This document shows, piece after piece, positions 20,827 to 29,855 of a stretch of DNA of 38,050 nucleotides (within the stretch, counting starts at the first letter, position 1; every line of letters starts with the position of its first letter). Under the pieces are notes generated by a model. That model saw only the letters and a list, made by a program, of their open reading frames with translations. It made no database searches and was not told the origin of the DNA. Made by a program: the position numbers and the translations under genes. The stretch is from a virus. The stretch lies in the IMG/VR virus record IMGVR_UViG_3300031977_000306, positions 1 through 38,050 of that record, one strand, 5' to 3'.

Positions 20827-23800
20827 TTATCCTCCGATAATATCGCCTGTTATAGAACCTATCAGACCTTTTATATCATTTAAACTTGAACCATACCTTG
20901 AAGGGTCACTCGCTAGTGCAGTGTTTACAAGTTGTGCAATTCTGTTTCTTTCATTTTCAGATGCTCTAAAATCATAATCTGCTTGATCTCTAAGTTCTTG
21001 CCATAAAAATGACATAGCTGTTTGAGACATGGCAAAAGCATTCTGAGCATTCTGCATATTAATTTGATTCTGCATTGCAGTATTCGCAGTATTAGCCTGT
21101 CTTCTCCACTGAACATTAGAAGCTTCAACAGCTGCTCTATTCTGTGCGTTCCATTGATTTCTTGCAAAATCTTGATTAGCATTAAACTGATCAACTTGCG
21201 TATTTAATTGTGCATTAAATTTTTCAACGTCTGCTAATCTTTGTGCATCTCTAGCAGCAGCAGCATTAGCCTGTGTAGCATTAAACTGGTCAATTGCATT
21301 AGCTTGTGAAGCATTGAACTGACTCATCTGAGCTGCAAGACTTGTCATAAACTGATTAGTCTGTTGTTCGTTAGCAGCATTAAACTGACGTGATGCATTG
21401 GTTGCAGCTTCTGCTGATAATATTCTTTGTTGTTCTTGTTGAGCTTTTAACATGTTTGCTTGTTGAGCATTGCTAAGATTTGTCATATCCATTTGTAAAA
21501 AAGCTTGAGCATTCTGTGCTGCAAGTTTTGTGCGTTGGTCAAGCGTTGCTAAATCTAACTGAGCCATAGCTGTAGCATTTTGCATAATAGCTTGTTGGTC
21601 AGCGTTAAAGTTTGACAATGTTACAGTCTGCATAAACTTACTGTTAGCTAACTCAACTTGTTGCTCATTGGTAAACTTAGCCATATCCATGTTAGCAACC
21701 ATGTTAGCATTTTGCATAGCTCTTTGTTGGTCAACATTAAGTTGAGCTAAACCCATTTGTTGAGCTAACTCACCATTCTTAATATTGATATTCATCTGAG
21801 CATTAAGGTTGGCTAACTCAGTTTGCTGTGCAGCATTAAGATTTTCTGATGAAGCTTGATTAAGAGCTGTCAAGTTTGCAAGTCTCATCTGTTGTTCATT
21901 GCTTAAATTAGCAAGGTCCATTTGCTGTTTAAATCCAGCATTCTTAGATAAGAAATCAGCAGCTACTTGCATCTCGGCTAAACGTTCTTGATTAACCGCA
22001 GCTTGGTTAGCTCCTTGTACTTGAGCTTCTATTTGAAGTTCTGCAAGATTTACTTGTTGCTCGTTACCTAAGTTTTGAGCATTCATTGCCTGTTGGTTTT
22101 GAGCATTAAGAACAGCTGCTTGTTGTTGATTTTGCAAGTTAGCTATTCTTGTTTGCTGCTGTTGCTCTGCTGTAGTTATTACAGCTTGTTGCTCAAACTG
22201 GCTCTGCATAACACCCATCTGTTGAGCAAACTGTGCAGTCTGTGATGCAGCTTCTTGACGGTTTGCCAAGTTCTGCATTCTTAATTGTTGTTGTTGATTT
22301 GCTTGTTGTAAATTAGCTTGTTGTTGATTACTAAGATTCTGTGTAGCTCTTTGCTGTAATGCACTTGCATTGCTTTGTGCAATTGGTAAAGCTGTTTGAA
22401 TGATAGCATTAAACAATGCATCTCTACCAACTGTTGAAGCAGTTAAACCTCGCTGTGCCATGTTTTGATTAACAGCATCTACCGCAGGTCTAGCCCATAG
22501 TGGTATTTCTCCATCTTCCATCCCACCTAATAATGTTTCAATCTGTGAAGATACTAAAGCTTCTGTAGGTAATGCAGCAATTGCAGCTTGTACTTCTACT
22601 GGCTCGGTATCTACTTGTGCTTCTACTGTTGCTGGGTCTTGAACAATAGCAGCAGATATTTCTGGTGGTAATGCTGCGGTTTGTGCAACCATTTCAGCAG
22701 CAGCACCTTTAGCAGCGGTGCCTTTAACTGCTCTTTGTTTAGCAGCATCGTAACCTACCATACCCACTATCTGAGATGCTTGTGCATCCGGTGCAGCTTG
22801 TCCTGTTAAAGCAGCACGAGTCTGTGCTTCGGCTTGTGGAGTTTCTGAAATCTGTGCAGCTACTCCATCTACTTCAGGAACAAAAGCTCCTGCTGAGATA
22901 ACTGCATCAACTGTTTCAGCCTTTGCAGCGTTTGCAACTTTCTGTGATATTTCAGCAGCTTTTGCAGGTCCTGAAAGTTTTCTAATTTCATCTACTTTTG
23001 CAATAGATTCAGGTGATAGTTCTCCTAATGCAGCTTGTACGTCTGCTGTTTGTTCGCTAACAAAAGCATCGTATTCTGCTGGTTGAAAGCTTGGAGGAAG
23101 TTGTCCACGTTCTACCATTTGTGCAGTTGTTACTTTTTCTGCTGGAGTTACCCCAGCCTCAAAAGCTTGTGCTTCTGCTGTAGGTCTCATAACAGTTCTA
23201 CGCTGTCTTATATCTTCTCTGACTCTTTCAGCTTCTGGAATAACAGCAGCCTCTGGAACTTCTCCTCTCGCAGCAGCCTCTGCCATTTGTCTTGCAACAT
23301 CTTCTTGTCTTTGTTGTTCTACTTGTTCAGGGCTTGGTGTTGGGGCTGGAGTCGGTGCAGGTGTCGGAGCTGGTGCTGGTGTAAATGTAGGTGTATATGG
23401 AAACTCTATCATCTCACCAGTTTCAGGATCAATTCTTGGTGGTCTACCAAACTGATCATAAGCCTGTTGTCCAGCTTGTGCAGCTGCTTCTCTAATAGCA
23501 TTAGGATCGAAATCAAAAAGATTTGGCTGCATAGTTACCCTATCTTGATTTGCTCCGGGTCTTGGTGCTTCTATTGGTGGTCTTTGTGTTCCTTCAGCTG
23601 GAGCAGGTGTAGGACTTGGTTTAACACTAGGACTCGGTGCAGGTCTAGGTGCAGGTGCTGGACTTGGTGCTGCTCCTCTTGTTGGGTCTTCATCACCTCT
23701 TATCGGTCCTCTTCCACCGCCTCCGGGTGTAGGAGCTGGTGCTGGTTGAGGTCTTCTTGGCTTCACAGGTTTTGGTTTAGGCTCATTTGGCTTTCTAACA

Positions 23801-23991
23801 GGTAAAGACCCATCGCCTATACTTTGACCTTTAGGTGGAACTACATTTCTAGGTGGGTCTATTTCAGGGTTTGGTCTCAAACCTTTAGGAGGCATTCTAC
23901 CTCCAACAGCTTTAGCCACACGTCCACCTTTGGACATGTCAACTCTCCCACCAGTAGTTACTCTAGTTCTGTTACTTTTCTTTTTTGCCAT
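20827..23991 (-). CDS. Long rod protein with Pro-rich N-terminus and 42 tandem 11-residue repeats
   Basis: About 1054 residues from ATG 23991 (chosen over the longer frame because it starts MAKKKSNRTR and has an AAGAAAAG site). Residues 1-45 are basic. About 55-160 are Pro/Ala-rich (PAPAPTPGGGGRGPIRG; PAPAPRPAPSPS), about 200-230 add PTPAPTPAPTPSP, about 240-520 are Ala/Glu/Gln-rich, and residues 541-1002 are 42 contiguous units of 11 residues with consensus N-L-x-N-x-Q-Q-x-x-L-A. The last 52 residues are globular. Hendecad phasing implies one very long right-handed or straight coiled coil. Position between fibre-region small genes and the internal-virion genes suggests a virion component such as a needle, core rod or fibre; function is unknown. 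Confidence 0.7.
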   Translation of the reverse strand: MAKKKSNRTRVTTGGRVDMSKGGRVAKAVGGRMPPKGLRPNPEIDPPRNVVPPKGQSIGDGSLPVRKPNEPKPKPVKPRRPQPAPAPTPGGGGRGPIRGDEDPTRGAAPSPAPAPRPAPSPSVKPSPTPAPAEGTQRPPIEAPRPGANQDRVTMQPNLFDFDPNAIREAAAQAGQQAYDQFGRPPRIDPETGEMIEFPYTPTFTPAPAPTPAPTPAPTPSPEQVEQQRQEDVARQMAEAAARGEVPEAAVIPEAERVREDIRQRRTVMRPTAEAQAFEAGVTPAEKVTTAQMVERGQLPPSFQPAEYDAFVSEQTADVQAALGELSPESIAKVDEIRKLSGPAKAAEISQKVANAAKAETVDAVISAGAFVPEVDGVAAQISETPQAEAQTRAALTGQAAPDAQASQIVGMVGYDAAKQRAVKGTAAKGAAAEMVAQTAALPPEISAAIVQDPATVEAQVDTEPVEVQAAIAALPTEALVSSQIETLLGGMEDGEIPLWARPAVDAVNQNMAQRGLTASTVGRDALFNAIIQTALPIAQSNASALQQRATQNLSNQQQANLQQANQQQQLRMQNLANRQEAASQTAQFAQQMGVMQSQFEQQAVITTAEQQQQTRIANLQNQQQAAVLNAQNQQAMNAQNLGNEQQVNLAELQIEAQVQGANQAAVNQERLAEMQVAADFLSKNAGFKQQMDLANLSNEQQMRLANLTALNQASSENLNAAQQTELANLNAQMNINIKNGELAQQMGLAQLNVDQQRAMQNANMVANMDMAKFTNEQQVELANSKFMQTVTLSNFNADQQAIMQNATAMAQLDLATLDQRTKLAAQNAQAFLQMDMTNLSNAQQANMLKAQQEQQRILSAEAATNASRQFNAANEQQTNQFMTSLAAQMSQFNASQANAIDQFNATQANAAAARDAQRLADVEKFNAQLNTQVDQFNANQDFARNQWNAQNRAAVEASNVQWRRQANTANTAMQNQINMQNAQNAFAMSQTAMSFLWQELRDQADYDFRASENERNRIAQLVNTALASDPSRYGSSLNDIKGLIGSITGDIIGG
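20986..22371 (-). repeat. 42 in-frame 33-bp units encoding an 11-residue hendecad
   Basis: The 1386 bases divide exactly into 42 units of 33 bases with no phase break. Examples of units: NLSNEQQMRLA, NLNAAQQTELA, KFTNEQQVELA, NFNADQQAIMQ, NASQANAIDQF, NAQLNTQVDQF. Position 1 is nearly always Asn, and hydrophobic residues favour positions 2, 8 and 10; units toward the C-terminus change their ending from LA to QF. The DNA copies have diverged, so selection is on the protein period rather than recent tandem duplication. Confidence 0.9.
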
Positions 23992-24202
23992 TCTTTTCTT
24001 TCCTACGTTTAAGTGCACCTAGCACTATCATTATGACTGGACCGCCATGTTCTTTAGATTTCCTAGGCTTTAGACCGTGTTTAATTCCACGTAACAAACG
24101 TAACATGCCTTCAGCTTTTTCAACTGATTTAGCTTCAGCCTTCTTTACCCAGCGTTTACCACGCTTTACAAAGACTGTTCGACCTTCACGCTTGTATGGC
24201 AT
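23972..24202 (-). CDS. Small highly basic protein, function unknown
   Basis: A 76-residue protein rich in Lys and Arg (starts MPYKREGRTVFVKRGKRW) with a short hydrophobic stretch GGPVIMIVLGAL near residue 58 followed by a Lys-rich tail. It overlaps the start of the hendecad-rod gene by 20 bases. Composition suggests nucleic-acid or membrane contact. It could be a minor virion protein or, given the hydrophobic segment, a small membrane peptide; I recognise no family. Confidence 0.55.
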   Translation of the reverse strand: MPYKREGRTVFVKRGKRWVKKAEAKSVEKAEGMLRLLRGIKHGLKPRKSKEHGGPVIMIVLGALKRRKEKNGKKEK

Positions 24203-24221
24203 AGTCTATACCTCTATTTTA

Positions 24222-24461
24222 CTATCTTTCAAACAATTTGTCAAGCTTTTCATCGATTTTTTGTACACGCTCCATAAGCATTTCAAAATCGTCTTTAAGC
24301 TCTTGCTTAGTTACATATTCTTTTGCAAGTTCTTCACGGGTCCTGTTCAGCAGTATACCGATACGTTGTATCTCATTGCTGTTCTGTCTAATACTATAAA
24401 GTAATGGAGCAAGAACAAGCGTTATAAAAACGTTCCAAACGATATACGCTGACAGTTCCAT
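24222..24461 (-). CDS. Small one-span membrane protein with coiled coil, holin-like
   Basis: A 79-residue protein: an N-terminal membrane segment (YIVWNVFITLVLAPLLYSI, residues about 6-24) and then a charged coiled coil to the end (ELKDDFEMLMERVQKIDEKL). The topology is like that of the 116-residue protein at 11241-11591. It lies between tail-fibre-region genes rather than near the lysozyme, so it could be a second holin-like protein, an Rz-like factor or a membrane anchor. Confidence 0.6.
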   Translation of the reverse strand: MELSAYIVWNVFITLVLAPLLYSIRQNSNEIQRIGILLNRTREELAKEYVTKQELKDDFEMLMERVQKIDEKLDKLFER

Positions 24462-24463
24462 GA

Positions 24464-24715
24464 TTAACTATTTGCAGTAATGTAAGCGTTGCCTGTAGAA
24501 ACAGCATCGGTATATGAAGATTTGTCGCTTGAATCAGCTACCACTTCTTCATAAGCCAAAATGATTTCAAGATGGTCAACATTACGCTGAACCATATCGT
24601 TGATATCGCTTTGTTCCATGCCTTCTACATTCCAAGAGCCATCGTTTACACCATTTATCAAGCTAACAGAATCATCTGCTGCTGATAGAATTTGTGTTAC
24701 ATCTCTTTCTTCCAT
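24464..24715 (-). CDS. Small acidic protein after the tail fibre, function unknown
   Basis: An 83-residue acidic, helical protein (MEERDVTQILSAADDSVSLI). Its ATG is four bases from the fibre stop and the AGGAG that serves it lies in the fibre's last codons, so it is coupled to fibre expression. Proteins of this kind follow fibre genes in marine podoviruses; a fibre-assembly or chaperone role is possible from position alone. Confidence 0.6.
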   Translation of the reverse strand: MEERDVTQILSAADDSVSLINGVNDGSWNVEGMEQSDINDMVQRNVDHLEIILAYEEVVADSSDKSSYTDAVSTGNAYITANS

Positions 24716-24718
24716 GTT

Positions 24719-27700
24719 TTATTCTCCTAATTTAGATTTAAGTTCTTCTACTTGTGCTGATAATTCTTTAACAGCGTTTATTAATACAGGTATAAATTTT
24801 GAATAAGTTAATCCATAATTACCATCATTATTTATATCGGTAAGTATAGCTGTTTCATCTTCTGCTTTATATCCGTATTCTCTTTCGAGTTGTTCAACAT
24901 CTTGAGCTAATAAGCCACCATGTAGTTGTGATTTTTTATGAGTTCCGTCAGGTGTAATGCTTAAATCATCAGAGTAATCTGACCGCATATCCCATCTATA
25001 AGTAACAGGAGTTAATTGATTAACAAATTGTAATCCCATTGTTAATGGCTCTATATCTGTTTTATCTCGTTTATCTGAGGTTACAGTCCAATCTACTTTA
25101 ATATAAGAGTTGGTAATATTATTATCGCCAAGAACTATATTATTTGAACCTGTTGTTATTGAGCCTGATGGAGAAGCTGTACGCCCTGCATCTCTACCAA
25201 TCAAAACATTATTGTCGCCTGTACTAATTTCATATCCTGCTGCCCTACCAACAATTGTGTTTTGTCCTGCGGTTGTACCTTGTGCAAGAGCAAATTCTCC
25301 TATTGCAACATTATCACTTGTAGTTGTTAATGCACTTCCCGCCTCATAACCTATGGCGACATTACTACTACCAGTTGTAAGAGCATCTAAACAGTTATAA
25401 CCTATTCCCACATTAGCTGTACCTGTAGTGTTTACCTCCAATGCACCATGTCCAACTGCTACATTATTTGATGCTGTGGTATTAGCACTTAAAGCACTAT
25501 TACCAACCGCTACATTGAAGCTTCCTGTGGTGTTGGCATCTAAAGTATTAACACCAACAGCAATATTACCTGCACCTGTAGTGTTTGCTCCAAGTGCATT
25601 ATATCCAAAAGCATTATTACTATTTGCAGTAGTGGCAGCTACAAGTGCATCTTTACCAAAAGCAGAATTAAATTGACCTGATGTATTTGCTGTAAGTGCA
25701 TCCATACCAACTGCGGTGTTGTAACTTGCGGTATTAGCTCTAAGTGCATCTTTACCTACAGCAGTATTGTAATTACCAGTTACATTTAAAAGTAAAGCTG
25801 ATTTACCTAAAGCTGTATTCTCTGAACCAGTAGTATTGTTAGTTAAAGCACCATTTCCTACTGCTGTAAGAGAACTAGCGGTTGTATTACTTGCTAAAGC
25901 GGTATTACCAACAGCCACATTCTCAATACCTGTAGTGTTTGCTGTAAGTGCTTGATAACCAACTGCTGTGTTATTATTTGCTATCGTATTAGCAGTTAAT
26001 GTTCCGTGACCTAATGCAACATTTGCAACTCCTGTAGTATTTGCTGCTAAACTATATGCACCAACTGCAACACTTTCATTACCAGTTGTGTTTACTGCAA
26101 GTGCTGTCCTACCGACTGCGACATTGTTTGAAGCGGTGGTATTGGCTGATAAAGCAGCATAACCAATAGCTACATTATCGTTTCCTGATATATTAGCATC
26201 TAAAGCTTGTGAGCCGATACCTGTATTTCTAATTCCAGTAGTATTATCACCTAATGCTAGGCGACCCAAAGCTGTGTTTTCAGTACCTGTGGTGTTTGAC
26301 CCAAGTGAACTGTAACCTATTGCGGTATTATTGCTTCCAGTTGTATTAGCATCTAAAGTTAAACCACCCACGGCTGTGTTGTTTGTACCAGTTGTGCTTA
26401 CAACCATAGAGCCATAACCAACCGCAGTATTATACATATCAACATTTGTAGCGGGTTCTTGATATCTTAAAGTTGCATAACCAACCGCAACACTTCTATC
26501 TCCAATAGTATTGGTTTCTAAAGCTAAAGGACCTAAAGCAACATTCAAATTACCTGTGGTGTTTGCATTTAAGGCATTATATCCTGCTGCAAGATTGTAA
26601 TCAGCTGTGGTATTTGCTGATAAAGCACCTCTACCTAGAGCTGTGTTTTGACTTCCAGTAGTATTGTCATCCAAAGATGCATAACCTAATGCTGTGTTAT
26701 TATTTGCTGTTGTGTTTGCTGCTAAAGCTGCATAACCTACTGATGTATTACTTGCACCTGTGGTGTTTGCTCCAAGTGAGTTATAACCAACTGCTGTGTT
26801 AGCGTTTGCGGTGGTATTGGCATCAAGTGCATTTGCACCTACAGCCACATTCTGAGCACCTGAAGTGTTATCTGTAAGTGCAGCGTAACCAACAGCTGTG
26901 TTGTTATCTGCTGTAGTGTTAGCATCTAAGGCTAAAGAACCAACTGCTACATTTGAAGTACCTGTAGTGTTTAACAATAAAGCACTTTTTCCAATAGCTG
27001 TGTTGTTATCTGCAGTTGTGTTTGCTGACAAAGCTAACTGACCAATAGCTATATTATTACTGCCTGTGGTGTTAGCGTCTAAAACCCTATCTCCCACGCC
27101 TGTATTATTAGCACCTGTAGTGTTTGCTGAAAGAGCAAGATATCCTACTCCAGTATTACTACTAGCAGTTGTTGCAGCATCTAAAGCAGCATAACCTAAA
27201 GCTGTATTATTACCCCCTGTCGTATTCCTTGCTAATGAATTGTGACCAAGAGCAGTATTGTTTGCACCACTAGTATTATCTGTTAATGCAGCATTACCAA
27301 TAGCAGTATTGTTATTACCGCTAAGAGAACCATCATCTAAAGCAGTATTACCAAGTGCAACATTATTAGAACCAGTCGGATAATTACCATCAAGTTTGAT
27401 AGTTCCATTCACATCTAAGGTTGCGGATGGGTTTGTTACATTTATACCAACATTAGCTCCACCAATATTTAAACCTGATGTGGTGGTTTCAAAATAAGAA
27501 TGAACAGCTCCATTTTTTGCAAAAGTTAGTTGTCTAACAGAAGCAGTATCATCTCTAGCTAAATTAATGTAACCTCTTCCAATTTCTGCGGTATTTAAAT
27601 CTGCTGGAGTACCACCAGCTCCAACTGAAGTAAAATCTCCGCTAGTTATAACTCCAACAACTGATAAAGTATTTGAAGGACTTGTAGTACCTATACCAAC

Positions 27701-29851
27701 ATTACCTGAAGAATCGATACGCATTCTTTCTGTAAGCGTATTTACACTAGCAGTTGAAAAGGTTAAATCTCCATTTGGATAAGTTCCTGCATTATTAGAA
27801 ACTGCTTTAATTCTTGCTCTTACAAATTCTGTTACAGAAGCATCATCAATTCTAAAATCAATACTACCAATCCCATCACCTGCTACCCAAGTTCCTGTAG
27901 CACTTTCTGTAAGTGATAAAGTTGGGAATGTAGTATCGCTTGAAATTTCTAGTAAAGATGCAGGACTACTCGTTCCAATCCCAAGACTTTCAGCACTTGC
28001 ATCCCAAAATAGTTTTGCGGTTGTGCCTGTATCTTCGTAGAAGGAGATGTCTCTGTTACCATCTATTTTTAGTGCAGGGTTTAAATCTGTTTGGTGGTCA
28101 GCAGAAAAACGCAAACTGTTATTGCTTGATGTGCCGTCTGCACCAGCATCAAAAGTGATAGAACCTGTATTACCATCGCCACCATTATCAGCCTTGGCGT
28201 ACATTCCAATAGTTACAGCTTCGCCTGTAGTGCTGTTGCGTACTTTTAAAAGTTGACTTGTAATTGCCTCTGTATCTGTACCATCAACAGTCAAACCATC
28301 AGAAGTTACTGTACCATCAACATTTAAACTTGTATCAGCTTGTAAAGTTGTAAAACTACCAGCAGCAGTTGTTGTACCACCAATCACAGTACCGTCAATA
28401 GTACCTCCATCAATATCAGGAGTATTAACATCAGGGCTTGTAAGTGTTTTATTTGTTAAAGTCTGGGTACCGGTAAGTGTAGCAACGGTAGAGTCTATAG
28501 CAACTGTTAAAGTGTTAGTAGCTCCTACAGTATCAATACCTGTACCACCGGCAATAGTCAATGTCTCACTATCTAAGTCTATAGATAATGCACCACCGGT
28601 ATCACCTTGAAAGTCTAAATCTTGTGCTGTGACTTGGCTATCTACATAAGCTTTGACAGACTGTTGAGTCGGTACAAGCGTTGCAGAGTTTGATACCATG
28701 TTGTCTTCATCGACAAAAGCTGTAATGGTTATGGTGCCATCTGACAAGTCTGTAAAGGTTACAGCACCTGCACTAGTACCACCGATAGTAACACCATCAA
28801 TCGTACCACCATTAATATCTGTTGTAGTTAATACAGAACTTGCTAATGTTACAACGCCTGTAGTATCGGCTATTGAACCTGCTGAAGTTCCATCTTTAGC
28901 TTTTAAATTAGTAACTTCAATGTTAGTAGTATCTACAGTAGTAGCATTAACAGTTGTAATGTTACCTGTGGTGGCTGTAGCGGTTGTAAAGCTACCAGCA
29001 ACTGCGGTAGTTCCACCTATAACAGTGTTATCAATAGTACCAGCATTGATATCAGCTGTATCGGCTACAAGGCTGTCAATATTGGCTGTACCATCTACAT
29101 AGAGATTTCTCCATTCTTTTGTAGAGGTTCCTAAGTCGTAAGTGTCATCAACATCCGGTGTAATGTTTGAAGCAACGTCTGCTCCAATAGTAATGGTATC
29201 TGTATCGGCATCACCAAATGTTAAGTTTCCAGAGATTGTAGCATTACCAGTAACAGTAAGATTACCTCCTACTGATAAGTCGTTTGTGGTGGTGACGTTA
29301 CCAGTAAGTGTTGATGTACCTGTAACAACTAATGTAGAGCTAAGTGTAGTTGCTCCAGTAACTGCTAAAGTGCTTGATAAAGTTGTAGCACCTGTTACAG
29401 CCAATGTAGAACTTAATGTAGTTGCACCTGTAACGCCTAGTGTAGTTCCAATCGTTGCAGCTTCATCAACAGTCAGTGTATCAATTTTAGCTATACCATC
29501 TAGGTAAAGATTCTTAAACTCAAGTGAGCTTGTACCTAAGTCGATGTCGTTATCTGTGACAGGAACGATAGCACCATCGGCAATGTACAACTGCTGGACA
29601 GGAGCAGAAGCTACTTCAATGTAAAATTCTATGTAGTTATTTGTAGTATCTATAAGGACTTTATTGTTTGGTGAAGTTTCTCCTGCATCACCAATTAATC
29701 CTATTACTGGACCTTCAGCGGTTGTACCGTCATGTTTATGACCGTTTGTATTGCTAAAAGCATTTACAAGTTGGTTGTATTCATCGTTAAATAAAGCTGC
29801 GGTAATGGTATCGCCATCAACGAATGAACTTTGTCTAATATATCCTGCCAT
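24719..29851 (-). CDS. Giant tail fibre with YadA-like beta-roll repeats and S74 intramolecular chaperone
   Basis: A 1710-residue receptor-binding fibre. The N-terminus (AGYIRQSSFVDGDTITAALF) is the virion-attachment type seen in marine podoviruses. About residues 130-260 hold near-identical 11-12-residue repeats (TGATTLSSTLAV), then mixed beta modules to about 828. Residues 829-1583 are about 44 units of 17 residues of the form NNTAVGYxALxANTTGx, resembling the beta-roll head of YadA-type adhesins. The C-terminus is an S74 peptidase/chaperone: cleavage-site motif TSDKRDKTDI (Ser1592), GLLAQDVEQ and a final coiled coil. In endosialidase-type fibres this domain trimerises the fibre and cuts itself off. 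Host range is likely set here. Confidence 0.92.
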   Translation of the reverse strand: MAGYIRQSSFVDGDTITAALFNDEYNQLVNAFSNTNGHKHDGTTAEGPVIGLIGDAGETSPNNKVLIDTTNNYIEFYIEVASAPVQQLYIADGAIVPVTDNDIDLGTSSLEFKNLYLDGIAKIDTLTVDEAATIGTTLGVTGATTLSSTLAVTGATTLSSTLAVTGATTLSSTLVVTGTSTLTGNVTTTNDLSVGGNLTVTGNATISGNLTFGDADTDTITIGADVASNITPDVDDTYDLGTSTKEWRNLYVDGTANIDSLVADTADINAGTIDNTVIGGTTAVAGSFTTATATTGNITTVNATTVDTTNIEVTNLKAKDGTSAGSIADTTGVVTLASSVLTTTDINGGTIDGVTIGGTSAGAVTFTDLSDGTITITAFVDEDNMVSNSATLVPTQQSVKAYVDSQVTAQDLDFQGDTGGALSIDLDSETLTIAGGTGIDTVGATNTLTVAIDSTVATLTGTQTLTNKTLTSPDVNTPDIDGGTIDGTVIGGTTTAAGSFTTLQADTSLNVDGTVTSDGLTVDGTDTEAITSQLLKVRNSTTGEAVTIGMYAKADNGGDGNTGSITFDAGADGTSSNNSLRFSADHQTDLNPALKIDGNRDISFYEDTGTTAKLFWDASAESLGIGTSSPASLLEISSDTTFPTLSLTESATGTWVAGDGIGSIDFRIDDASVTEFVRARIKAVSNNAGTYPNGDLTFSTASVNTLTERMRIDSSGNVGIGTTSPSNTLSVVGVITSGDFTSVGAGGTPADLNTAEIGRGYINLARDDTASVRQLTFAKNGAVHSYFETTTSGLNIGGANVGINVTNPSATLDVNGTIKLDGNYPTGSNNVALGNTALDDGSLSGNNNTAIGNAALTDNTSGANNTALGHNSLARNTTGGNNTALGYAALDAATTASSNTGVGYLALSANTTGANNTGVGDRVLDANTTGSNNIAIGQLALSANTTADNNTAIGKSALLLNTTGTSNVAVGSLALDANTTADNNTAVGYAALTDNTSGAQNVAVGANALDANTTANANTAVGYNSLGANTTGASNTSVGYAALAANTTANNNTALGYASLDDNTTGSQNTALGRGALSANTTADYNLAAGYNALNANTTGNLNVALGPLALETNTIGDRSVAVGYATLRYQEPATNVDMYNTAVGYGSMVVSTTGTNNTAVGGLTLDANTTGSNNTAIGYSSLGSNTTGTENTALGRLALGDNTTGIRNTGIGSQALDANISGNDNVAIGYAALSANTTASNNVAVGRTALAVNTTGNESVAVGAYSLAANTTGVANVALGHGTLTANTIANNNTAVGYQALTANTTGIENVAVGNTALASNTTASSLTAVGNGALTNNTTGSENTALGKSALLLNVTGNYNTAVGKDALRANTASYNTAVGMDALTANTSGQFNSAFGKDALVAATTANSNNAFGYNALGANTTGAGNIAVGVNTLDANTTGSFNVAVGNSALSANTTASNNVAVGHGALEVNTTGTANVGIGYNCLDALTTGSSNVAIGYEAGSALTTTSDNVAIGEFALAQGTTAGQNTIVGRAAGYEISTGDNNVLIGRDAGRTASPSGSITTGSNNIVLGDNNITNSYIKVDWTVTSDKRDKTDIEPLTMGLQFVNQLTPVTYRWDMRSDYSDDLSITPDGTHKKSQLHGGLLAQDVEQLEREYGYKAEDETAILTDINNDGNYGLTYSKFIPVLINAVKELSAQVEELKSKLGE
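25103..27367 (-). repeat. About 44 in-frame units of 51 bp (17 residues) in the tail fibre
   Basis: Tandem protein repeat with Asn-x-x-Ala/Gly-x-Gly at the start of each unit and an Asn-Thr-Thr turn at the end. Most units are exactly 17 residues; exceptions are an insertion in the RSVAVGYATLRYQEP unit, a 15-residue unit near KDALRANTA, and a longer unit just before the S74 domain. High similarity among copies makes copy-number change by recombination likely. Confidence 0.9.
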
Positions 29852-29855
29852 TTAA

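Noticed and set aside
23035-23805. Long plus-strand open frame opposite the Ala/Pro-rich protein
   Set aside because: Cys/Ser/Trp-rich translation typical of the antisense of Ala/Gln/Pro codons; no start context and fully inside a supported gene.
25103-27367. Regular 51-bp spacing suggested a CRISPR-like or satellite repeat
   Set aside because: Units are in-frame protein repeats with variable third positions and no conserved repeat/spacer division.
28698-29507. Plus-strand open frames opposite the fibre N-terminal repeats
   Set aside because: Val/Thr/Pro monotony mirrors the fibre's Thr/Gly/Val repeats on the other strand; shadows.
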